Shown: one piece after another, positions 19,209 to 31,200 of the stretch | Layout of the letters: every line of letters starts with the position of its first letter | Numbering within the stretch: the stretch's first letter is position 1 | NCBI RefSeq assembly: GCF_900105395.1 | Contig: NZ_LT629775.1 | Coordinates: forward strand, 2,870,501 to 2,934,500 | Length of the DNA stretch: 64,000 nucleotides | Source: Streptomyces sp. TLI_053 | Lineage (GTDB): Bacteria; Actinomycetota; Actinomycetes; Streptomycetales; Streptomycetaceae | Reading direction: 5' to 3' | Position numbers and translations under genes: made by a program | Notes under the pieces: generated by a model | Told to the model about the DNA's origin: nothing | Seen by the model: only the letters and a program-made list of their open reading frames with translations | Databases searched by the model: none

Positions 19209-22200
19209 CAGTTCTCCTCCTGCTTGCGCATCGGCCGCAGTGCCGGCCGGCTCTTCCTCTTGCTCCTGGTGCCTGCCTGGGCGGTGATCCAGACGGCGAG
19301 GGCCGCGGGCGTCGGGTTCTCGAACAGCACACGGACCGGCACGTCGGCCCCCGTCACCGAACGCACCCGGCTGAGCAGCCGGGTCGCCAGCAGGGAGTGC
19401 CCGCCCATGGCGAAGAAGTCGTCGTCCGCACCGACCTCGGGCAGCCCGAGGATCTCGGCGAACACCGAGCACACCGCCTTCTCCTCGGCCGTGGCCGGCG
19501 CCCGGCCGGTGCCGGCGGCGGCGCCGAGGTCCGGTGCCGGCAGCGCCCGGTGGTCGAGCTTGCCGTTCACCGTCAGCGGCAACGCCGACAACTCCACGAT
19601 CGCGGCGGGCAGCATGTACCGGGGCAGCCGCTCCGCGGCGTAGCCGCGCACCGCTGCCGTCAGGTCACCGGTGCCGTGATCGCCGAGGGCGCGCTCACCA
19701 TAACCACGGTCGGCCGCCACGAGATAGGCGATCAACCGCTGCTCACCCGACTGCACTTGAACAGTCACCACGGCCCGCGCGACGTCCGGGTGCCCGGTGA
19801 GCACCGCCTCCACCTCGCGCGGTTCCACCCGGAAGCCGCGGATCTTCACCTGGTCGTCGGCCCGTCCGGCGTACAGCAGCCGGCCCTGCTCGTCCCAGCG
19901 GGCGCGGTCGCCGGTGCGGTACATCCGCCGTCCGGAGCCGTACGGGTCGGCGACGAAGCGCTCCGCCGTCAGGTCCGACCGGCCCTGGTAGCCGCGGGCC
20001 AGCGCGGGCCCGGCCACGTACAGCTCGCCGAGCACGCCGGCCGGGACCGGGCGCAGCGCGTCGTCGAGCAGCAGGACGGTGGTGCCGGTGACGGCCCCGC
20101 CGATGGTCACCGGCTCGCCCGGCACCAGCGGGTCCGACATGGTGGCGCAGACGGTGGTCTCGGTGGGCCCGTAGGCGTCGATGAACCGCCGTCCTGGCGC
20201 CCAGCGGGCGGGCAGGTCCTCGCCGAGCGCCTCGCCGGCCGACACCAGGGCGGTGACGGAGGCCAGGTCCTCCGGCGACAGCAGCGCCAGCACGGCCGGC
20301 GGCAGCGTCGCGTGGGTGACCCGGTGGCGGGCGATCACCTCGGCGAGCCCGGCGCCGGGGAGCAGGTCCCCGGACGGGGCCACCACCAGGCGGGCACCGG
20401 TGCACAGCGCCATCACCAGCTCCCAGACGGCCGCGTCGAAGCCGACCGAGGCGAACTGCAGCACCCGGGAAGCGTCCGTCACCCCGAGCCGCTCGACCTG
20501 GGCGGCGACCAGGTTCGCGAGACCGGTGTGCGAGACCACGACGCCCTTGGGGCGGCCGGTGGAGCCCGAGGTGTAGATGACGTACGCGGCCTGCTCGGGG
20601 CGCGGCGCCGGCAGCGGGGCGGCGGCGGACCCGCAGGCGTGGGAGGCCGCGAGTTCCGCCTCGGCCTCGGCGGTGCCGAGCACCGTGACCGGGAGGCCGG
20701 CCGACGGGGGCAGTGCCGCCCGGTCGGCCTCGGTGGTCAGCGCGTGGACCGGGCGGGCGTCGGCGACCATGTACCCGATCCGGTCGGCCGGGTGCGCCGG
20801 GTCCACCGGCAGGTAGACGGCCCCGGCCTTGGCGATCGCCAGGAAGGCGACGACCAGCTCGACGCAGTGCCCCATGGCCACCGCCACGACCGACTCCGGC
20901 CCGATGCCGCGGGCGGCCAGCAGCCGGGCGAGGCGCTCGGCCCGCTGGTCCAGCTCCCCGTAGGAGAGTTCCTGATCGCCCTGGACCAGCGCGACGGCCC
21001 GCGGGTTCCGCGCGACCTGGGCCGCGAACAGCTCCGGCAGGGTCGCGCCGCCCGCGCCGTGCACCTGGTGCGCGGTACCGGCGCCCAGGTCCAGCAGCGC
21101 CCGGCGCTCGCCGTCGGTCACCAGCGGGATCCGGCTCAGCGGCTGCCCGGGGTCGGCGACCACGTGCTCCAGCAGCCGCACCAGGCGGTCGGCCAGCTCG
21201 CGCGCGGTCCCCCGGTCCAGCAGGTCGGCGCTGAACTGCAGCGCGCCACCGAGGCCGGCAGGGGCGCCGTCCTCGTCCACCCGCTCGGCGAGGCTCAGCA
21301 TCAGGTCCGAGCGCGCCCCGCCGACCGCGACCGGCTCCGAGGCGATGGCCAGGCCGGGCATCCGCAGCTCGCTCCTGGGGGTGTTCTGCACCACCAGCGC
21401 GACCTGGAACAGCGGCTGGCGGGCCGTCGAGCGCTCGGGGGTCAGCTGCTCCACCACGTAGTCGAACGGCACGTCCTGGTTGGCGTACGCGGCCAGGTCG
21501 GCGCCGCGCACGCGTCGCAGCAGCTCGCCGAAGGTCGGATCGCCCGACACGTCGGTGCGCAGCACCAGCATGTTGACGAAGAAGCCGATCAGGTCGTCCA
21601 GCGCGTCGTCCACCCGGCCCGCGACCGCGGCGCCGATCGGCACGTCCTCGCCGGCCCCGAGCCCGCTGAGAAGGGCGGCCAGCGCCGCCTGCACCACCAT
21701 GAAGACGGTCGCGCCCTCGGCCTTGGCCAGCTCCAGGATGCCGCGGTGCAGCTCCGGGCCGATCCGCACCGGCAGGTCGCCCGCCCGGTGGGTGGGGACG
21801 GCCGGGCGGGGGCGGGTCTCCGGCAGCGCGATCTCCTCCGGCAGCCCGGCCAGCGCCTCGCGCCAGTGGGCCATCTGCCCGGCCAGCACGCTGTCCGGGT
21901 CGCTCCCGCCGCCCAGCAGCTCGCGCTGCCAGATCGCGTAGTCCGCGTACTGGACGGGCAGCGGCGCCCAGGACGGGGCCTCCCCCCGCAGCCGGGCGGT
22001 GTAGGCGGTGGTCAGGTCGCGGGCCAGCGGGCCCATCGACCAGCCGTCGGTGGCGCTGTGGTGGACCGCCAGCACCAGGACGTGCTCCTCGGGCGCCTCC
22101 GCGAGGAGCCAGGCCCGGATGGGGATCTCGGTGGCGAGGTCGAACGGGTACTCGCCCACCTGCGCCAGCCGGGCGGCCAGGCCGCCCGGCGCCACCTCGA

Positions 22201-25200
22201 CGACGGTCAGCTCGATGCCGGCCTCGTCCGCCGGGAGGATCCGCTGGTAGGGCTCGCCGTCCTCGACGGGGAGCACCGTGCGCAGGATCTCGTGACGCCC
22301 GACCAGGTCCCGCAGCGCCGAGCCGAGCGCCTCCCGGTCCAGCGAACCGGAGAGCCGCAGCGCGGTGGTGTTGGTGTAGGTGGCGCTGGAAGCCTCCAGC
22401 TGGCCGAGGAACCAGAGCCGCTGCTGGGCGAAGGAGAGCGGCACCCGCTCCGGGCGCGGCCGGGCGACCAGCGCGGCGCGTCCCGGCGCGGCCTGCGCCA
22501 GCCCGGCGGCCAGACCTGCCGGGGTCGGGTTCTCGAACAGCGCCCGGATCGGCACCTCGACACCGAGCACCGCCCGGAGCCGGCCGACCAGCCGGGTCGC
22601 CATCAGCGACTGCCCGCCGAGCAGGAAGTAGTTGTCGTCGACACCGACCGACGGCAGGCCGAGGATCTCGGCGAAGACCTGGCAGAGCAGTTCCTCGCGC
22701 GGACCGGACGGCCGGCGGCCGGCGCCGGTGGACGCCGCGCCGTCCTCCGGCGCGGCGGGCCCGGCCGCCTCGGCCGTCGCGGCCGGGAACTCCAGTCGGC
22801 CGTCCGCGCTCCAGCGGACCCGGTCACCGGTGCGCAGCATCGCCCCGCCCGGGTTGAACGGGTCGGCGAGGTTCCGCCCGCCCTCCGGCCCGGCCACGCC
22901 CGCCAGGTACAGCTCGCCCGTCGCACCCGCCGGCACCAGCCGCAGGCCGCCGTCGAGCACGTACGCGCCGGCCGGCTCGACGCCGTACCGCTCGCGCAGC
23001 GCCGCCAGGGTCTGCGGCCGGGCCTGCGCCTCGGCGGAGAACGCCTCCAGCAGCCGCAGCCGCTCGGCGGGCCGCAGCACCTCCACCGCCGTCGGCGGGG
23101 CGTCCGGCGTCCGCTCCAGCGCGTCCGCCAGGTTGTCCAGCGCCGTTTCCAGCAGGGCGCGGACCCGGTCCGCGCCGACCGCGGCGGGCGCGTCCGCCGT
23201 GATGGCGAACCCGGTCCCGTCGTCGTCTACGGACACGCTCACCGGGTAGTTGGTGCCCTCCTTGGTGCGCAGCACCCGCACGCCGGCCAGCGCGTCCGCG
23301 TGCTCCGGCGCCGACGACGACGGCGCCGAGTAGCGGTAGTTGAACAGCGCGCTGAACAGCGGGCTGCCGCCCGGCAGGCCGCTGGCCGTCTGGGCGACGG
23401 CGAGCGGGGCGTGCTCGTGCACCAGCAGGTCGGCCAGCTGCTCGCGCAGCCCGGCCAGCGCCCCGGCCACGGTCCCGCCGTCGAAGCGGACCCGGACCGG
23501 CAGGGTGTTGAGGAAGAGCCCCGGCACCCGGTCCGCGCCGGCGCCGGCGTTCATCCGGCCGAACAGCACGGTGCCGAACACGACGTCGTCGCGATCCGAG
23601 ACGGCCGCCAGCACCCGGGCCCAGGCGAGGTGGAAGACGGTGGCCGGGCTGACGCCCAGCGACCGCGCCGTCTCACGGGTCCGGCGGGCCGTCCCCTCGT
23701 CCACCGGCATCCGGCTGCGCTCGGTGCCGGCGTTGTCGCCGTGCACGTCGGTCAGGCCGAACGCGGCGGTGGTCTCGGTGACGTCGCCGAGCAGTTCGGC
23801 GAAGTGGCGCTCGTGCTCCTCGCGCGGCACGCCGAGGCGGGCCTGGGCGACGAACTCGCGGAACGGCAGCGGGTCGGGCAGCTCGTCGGCGCGCCCGGAG
23901 AGGAACGCCCGCAGCTCGTCGAGCAGGATCTCCAGAGCGGTGTGGTCCTGGACGAGGTGGTGGATGCGCAGCAGCGCCAGCCACCGGTCCGTGCCCGGCT
24001 CCGCCGCGACATGGGCCGTCATCAGCGGCGCCCGGTCCAGCTCCAGCCAGCCGCCGGCCGCGGCCTGCAACTGCTCGGCCACCGGCGAGCCGGCTGGGTC
24101 CGGCACGACCTCGGTGACCGGCAGGGCGGCCTCGCGGAGCACGACCTGGACGGGCTCGCGCAGACCGTCCCAGAGGATCGCCGTGCGGTAGATGTCGTGC
24201 CGGGCCACCACGCGCTGGAGCGCCGCGAGGAAGGCGTCGAGCCGCTCCCGGTCGTCGAACGCCAGGGTCGTCGGCAGGACATAGGTGTCCCCGGCGTCCC
24301 GGTCGGCCATCAGGTGGTGGAAGAACAAGCCTTCCTGGAGGGGGGCGAGCGGGTAGACGTCCGCGATGTTCGCCGCGCCGCCCGGGACGGCGGCGACGAC
24401 GGTGGCGAGTTCGGCGTCGGTGAGGTCGACCAGCGGCAGCATCGCCGGGGTCAGCGCGGTCGCGCCCGCCGGGATGGCGTTCGGGGGCACGACGACCTGC
24501 GCCGGTCCCGCGACCGCCGCCAGGCCGGCGGGGGTCGGGGTGGCGAACAGCGCCCGCACCGAGACACCGACGTTGCGCGAGCGCAGGCGCTCGACCAGGG
24601 AGACCGCGAGCAGGGAGTGGCCGCCCAGGGCAAAGAAGTCGTCGTCCACGCCGACCGCCGCGAGTCCGAGGACCTCGGCGAACGCCTGGCAGATCAGCTC
24701 CTCGCGCACGCCGGCCGGAGCCCGGCCCGCGCCGGAGACGTACTCCGGCGCCGGCAGCGCGCGCCGGTCGAGCTTGCCGTTGACGGTCAGCGGCAGCACG
24801 TCCAGCAGCACGAACGCGGAGGGGACCATGTACGCGGGCAGGCGCTCGGAGACATGGGCGCGCACCGCGTCCACCTCCAGGCCGTCGCCGGGGACGAGGT
24901 AGGCGACCAGACGCTTGTCCCCCGGGCTGTCCTCACGGACCACCACGGCCGCCTGGGCGACCCGCGGGTGACCGGCGACGACCGCCTCCACCTCACCCGG
25001 CTCCACCCGGAAGCCACGGATCTTCACCTGCGCATCCGCACGCCCCGCGAAAACGAGCCGCCCCTCGGCGGTCCAGCGGACACGGTCACCCGTGCGGTAC
25101 AGACGCTCCCCCGAACCGAACGGATCAGCGATGAAACGTTCCGCCGTGAGGGCGGGACGGCCTGCGTAGCCGCGGGCCAACCCGGTACCGGCGACGTACA

Positions 25201-28200
25201 GCTCGCCCGTCACCCCGACCGGAACCGGAACGAGCGCGTCGTCCAGCACGTAAGTACGGGTGTTGTCCAGCGGACGGCCGATCGGCAGCACCTCACCGAC
25301 GCCGTCGCGGACCTCGTGCTGGGTGGCGCACAACGTCACCTCGGTCGGCCCGTACAGGTGCCGGACGACAAGACCCGAATTGTGCTCCAGCAGGCGCCGC
25401 ACGGACGCCGCCGGAACGACATCACCACCGGTCAGGACCTCACGGACACCCTTGAAACACCCCGGATCCTGGTCGGCCAGCACCCGCAGCAGACCCGCCG
25501 TCACATGCACGTGCGTCAGCCCGTAACGGGCGACCGACTCCCGCAGCACCGCAGCATCCACCGCCACCGGCTCGGCCACGACGACGGTCCCGCCGGACAG
25601 CAGCGGCACCCACAGTTCGTAGGACGAAGCGTCGAAGGCGTGCGGCGCGTGGAACAGCACCCGCATGTCCGCCGACGCACCCCAGCACCGGTCCAACGCC
25701 AGCGCGACAAGATCCCGCTGCGTCGTCACGACACCCTTCGGCACACCCGTCGAACCGGACGTATACATCACATACGCCGCCCGGTCGATCGAACCGGCAA
25801 GCGGCACAACGGACTTGACCGCACCGTCCGGCACCGCGTCCGCGAGCACCACCGGAACACCGGCCGGAAGCTCCGACACCCGGTCCCGCGTCGTCACCAC
25901 ACACACCGGTCGGGCATCCGCCAACACGGCCTCGACCCGCGCCGACGGCCACGCCACATCCACCGGCACGAACGCCCCACCGGCCCTCAGCACCGCCAGC
26001 AGCACGACCACCAGCTCCGCCGAACGCTCCATCACCACGGCAACCGGCGACTCCACACCGACACCGCACTCCACCAACACCGACGCCAAACGGCCGACCC
26101 GCCCGTCCAACTCACGGTACGACCAGGCAACATCACCGCCGACAACAGCCACCGCATCCGGCGACTCCGCCACCCGCGCCGCGAACACCTCCGACACCGA
26201 CAACTCCGACAGCACAGCAGCCGTGGCATTCCACCCGCCCACCACCAAGGCACGCTCCGCCGCATCCACCACCTCCACCGCCGACAGGCGGGTGTCGGGT
26301 GCGTCGGCCAGGATCCGCAGGGCGGACTGGAGACTCCGCGCGATCCGCTCGGCCGTCGCCGGGTCGAACAGGTCCGCCGCCACGGTCAGCGAGCCTCGCA
26401 GGCCGGCCGGGGCGCCCTCCGGATCGAAGGCCTCGCCCAGGCTCATGTCCAGGTCGAAGTTGGCCGCGCCGACGCCGAGCGGCATCAGCTCGGTCCGCAG
26501 ACCCCGCAGCTCGGCGGGCGACGAACCGCTGCCGGGCGCCGCCGCCGTGTTCTGCACGGTGAGCATGACCTGGAACAGCGGGTGCCGGGCCAGCGAGCGG
26601 GACGGAGAGAGCTCCTCCACCAGCCGGTCGAACGGGACGTCCTGGTGGGCGAAGGCCTCCAGGCTGGTCTCCCGGACGCGGCCGAGCAGGTCGGCCAGCG
26701 TCGGGTTCCCGGACAGGTCGGTACGCAGCACCAGCGTGTTCACGAAGAAGCCGACCAGCTCGTCCAACGCCTGGTCCGTGCGACCGGCAACCGCCGTGCC
26801 GACCGGGATGTCGGTACCCGCGCCCAGCTTGGCCAGCGCGACCGTCAGGGCGGTCTGAACCGCCATGTAGAGGGTGACGCCCTGCGCCTTGGCCACGCGC
26901 AGCAGGTCGCCGTGGAGGTCGGCCGGCAGCCGCAGCGGGACGACGTGGCCACGGTGCGAGGCGACCGCCGGACGCGCGTGGTCGAGCGGCAGCGCCAGCT
27001 CCTCCGGCGCCCCCTCCAGGCTCGCCCGCCAGTACTCCACCTGGCGCGCGATCAAACTCTCGCTGTCCTCCTCCGAGCCCAGCAGCTCCCGCTGCCAGAG
27101 CGCGTAGTCCGCGTACTGCACGGGCAGCGCGGTCCACTCCGGCGCCCGGCCGGCCAGCCGGGCCGCATAGGCGAGGGACAGATCCCGAGCCAGCGGGCCC
27201 ATCGACCAGCCGTCGGTGGCGATGTGGTGGACGACCAGGACGAGGACGTGCTCCTGCGGCGCCTCGGTGAACAGCCAGGCCCGGACCGGCACCTCGACGG
27301 CGAAGTCGAAGGCGTGGCCGGCCGCGCGGGCCACCTCCGCCTCCAGCCGCTCCGGCGCCACCTCGGCGACCGTCAGCGCGAAGCCGGACTCCTCGAGGGA
27401 CAGCACCCGCTGGAACGGGCGGCCGTCGGCCATCGGGAAGACAGTGCGCAGCACCTCGTGCCGGCCGACCACGTCCCGCAGCGCCGCGTCCAACGCCTCC
27501 CGGTCCAGCCCGCCCGAGAGGCGCAGCGCCACCGGGATGTTGTACGAGGCGCTCGGCCCCTCCAACTGACCGAGGAACCAGAGGCGCTGCTGCGCGAAGG
27601 AGAGCGGCACCCGCTCCGGGCGGACGCCCTCGGTCAGCTTCGCCCGACCGGGTTCGGCGCGGACCAGCAACGCGGCCAGCCCGGCCGGGGTCGGGGCGTC
27701 GAACAGTGCCCGGATGGACAGCTCCACCCCGAGCACCGACCGCACCCGGCTCACCAGGCGCGTGGCCAGCAGCGAGTGACCGCCGAGCGCGAAGAAGTCG
27801 TCGTCCACGCCGACCAGCGGCAGGCCCAGCACCTCCGCGAAGACCTGGCAGATCAGCTCCTCACGCACGCCGGCCGGGGCGCGACCCGCGCCGGAGACGT
27901 ACTCCGGCGCCGGCAGCGCGCGCCGGTCGAGCTTGCCGTTGACGGTCAGCGGCAGCACCTCCAGCAGCACGAACGCGGAGGGGACCATGTAGGCGGGCAG
28001 GCGCTCGGAGACATGGGCGCGCAGGGCGTCCAGGTCCAGGCCTTCGGCGGGGACGACATAGGCGACCAGGCGCTTGTCCCCCGGGCTGTCCTCACGGACC
28101 ACCACGGCCGCCTGCGCGACCCGCGGGTGACCGGCGACGACCGCCTCCACCTCACCCGGCTCCACCCGGAAACCCCGGATCTTCACCTGCGCATCCGCAC

Positions 28201-31200
28201 GCCCCGCGAAAACGAGCCGCCCCTCGGCGGTCCAACGGACACGGTCACCCGTGCGGTACAGACGCTCCCCCGAACCGAACGGATCCGCAACAAAACGCTC
28301 CGCCGTCAGAACCGACTGGTGGGCATACCCGCGCGCCAGACCCACGCCCGCCACGTACAGCTCCCCCGTCACCCCGACCGGAACCGGAACGAGCGCGTCG
28401 TCCAGCACGTAAGTACGGGTGTTGTCCAGCGGACGGCCGATCGGCAGTACGTCGCCGACGCCGTCGCGGACCTCGTGCTGGGTGGCGCACAACGTCACCT
28501 CGGTCGGCCCGTACAGGTGCCGGACGACAAGACCTTCGTTGTGCTCCAGCAGACGACGCACGGACGCCGCCGGAACGACATCACCACCGGTCAGGACCTC
28601 ACGGACACCCTTGAAACACCCCGGATCCTGGTCCGCCAGGACCCGCAGCAGACCCGCCGTCACATGCACGTGCGTCAGCCCCCGGCGGGCCACGAGGGCG
28701 GCCAGCGCGGCGGCGTCCACCGCGACCGGCTCGGCCACCACGACCGTCCCACCGGACAGCAACGGCACCCACAGTTCGTAGGACGAAGCGTCGAAGGCGT
28801 GCGGCGCGTGGAACAGCACCCGCATGTCCGCCGACGCACCCCAGCACCGGTCCAACGCCAGCGCGACAAGATCCCGCTGCGTCGTCACGACACCCTTCGG
28901 CACACCCGTCGAACCGGACGTGTACATCACATACGCCGCCCGGTCCAACAACCCAACGACCGACGGAACCTCACCATGACCGTCCGGCACCGCATCCGCC
29001 AACACCACCGGAACACCGGCCGGAAGCTCCGACACCCGGTCCCGCGTCGTCACCACACACACCGGAGCAGCGTCCGCGAGCACAGCCTCGACCCGCGCCG
29101 ACGGCCACGCCACATCCACCGGCACGAACGCCCCACCGGCCCTCAGCACCGCCAGCAGCACGACCACCAACTCCGCCGAACGCTCCATCACCACGGCAAC
29201 CGGCGACTCCACACCGACACCGCACTCCACCAACACCGACGCCAAACGGCCGACCCGCCCGTCCAACTCACGGTACGACCAGGCAACATCACCGCAGACA
29301 ACAGCCACCGCATCCGGCGACTCCGCCACCCGCGCCGCGAACACCTCCGACACCGACAACTCCGACAGCACAGCAGCCGTGGCATTCCACTCACCCACCA
29401 CCAAGGCACGCTCCGCCGCATCCACCACCTCCACCGCCGACAGGCGGGTACCGGAGTCCTGCTCCATCGCGGTGACCAGCGCGTCCAGGCAGGTGTGCAC
29501 GAGAGTGGTCACCTGGGCCGGGTCGACGGGGGCGACCGCGTCCACCGTGATCGCGAAACCCGTCCCCTCGACGTCGACCGACGCCACCAGCGGGTAGTTG
29601 GTCAGGTCGCGGAAGGAGCGCACCTGGATGCCGCTCAGCGCCGGGCTGGTGCTGCGCGGCTCGGAGCGGCCGTACCGGTAGTTGAAGATCGAGGTGAACA
29701 GCGGGCTGCCGCCCGGCAGTCCGCTGGCCGCCTGCGCCGCCGCGAGCGGGGCGTGCTCGTGCACCATCAGCTCGGCGAGCTGGCCGCGCATGGACTCCAG
29801 CGCCTCCCCCACCGTCCCGTCGGCCAGACGGACCCGGACCGGCAGGGTGTTGATGAACAGGCCGGGCACCCGGTCCGCACCGGCGCCGGCGTCCATCCGG
29901 CCGAACAGGATGGTGCCGAAGACCACGTCGTCGCGGCCGGAGAGCGTGCCGAGGACCCGCGCCCACACCAGGTGGAACACCGTCGCGGGACTCACACCGA
30001 CCGTCCGCGCGACCTTGCGGACGCGCTCGGACAGCTCCTCGGCCACGACCACGCGCTGCTTGGTGACCTGGGTGCCGTCGCTGTGGACGTCCAGCATCCC
30101 GTACGGCGCGGTGGTCTCCTCGACGTCGCCGAGCAGGCCGGCGAAGTAGCGCTCGTGCTCCTCGCGGGAGACGCCGAGGCGGGCCTGCGCGACGAACTCG
30201 CGGAACGGCAGCGGCTCGGGCAGCTCTCCCGTCCGGTCCGCCAGGTAGGCCTCCACCTCGTCGACCAGCACCTCCAGGGCCGTGTGGTCCTGGATCAGGT
30301 GGTGGACGCGCAGCAGCGCCAGCCAGCCGTTCCCGCCCGGCTCGGGGGCGATCCGCACGTTCATCAGCGGTGCCCGGTCGAGGTCCATCCACGAACCGCC
30401 GGCGGCGAGGAACTGGTCGAGGACGTCACCGTCGGCCGAGGCCAGGCGCACCTCCTCGACGGGCAGTTCCACCTCGCGGAGCACGACCTGGACGGGCTCG
30501 CGCAGTCCGTCCCAGACGATGGCGGTCCGGTAGACGTCGTGGCGGCCGACCACCCAGCGCAGGGCGTCGAGGAAGGCGTCGAGACGCTCGCGCGACTCGA
30601 ACTCCAGCAGCGTGGGCGTGACGTAGACGTCGGTGCCCTCACGGTCCGCCATCAGGTGGTGGAAGAACATGCCCTCCTGCAACGGCGCCAGCGGGTACAC
30701 GTCCGCCACGTTCGCCGCACCTCCCGGCACGGCCGCCACGACGCGGGCGATCTCGGCCTCCGTCAGGTCGACCAGCGGCAGCAGCTCCGGCGTCAGCTCG
30801 TCCACACCACCGACCGGGATCGGGTTCGGCGGGACGACCACCTGTCCGGTACCGGCGACGCGTGCCAGGGAGGCCGGGGTCGGGTTCTGGAACAGCGCCC
30901 GGACCGGCACCGCGAGACCACGCGAGCGCAGCCACTCGGCGAGCGACACGACCAGCAGGGAGTGGCCGCCGAGAGCGAAGAAGTCGTCGTCCACACCCAC
31001 CACCGGCAGGCCCAGCACCTCCGCGAACGCCCGGCAGACCAACTCCTCACGAGCGTCCGCCGGAGCCCGGCCCCCGCCCGCCTCGTAGCTGGGCGCAGGC
31101 AGCGCCCTACGGTCCAGCTTGCCGTTCACCGTCAACGGCAGCACGTCCAGGACGACGAACGCCGACGGCACCATGTAGGCGGGCAGACGCTGCCCCGCCA

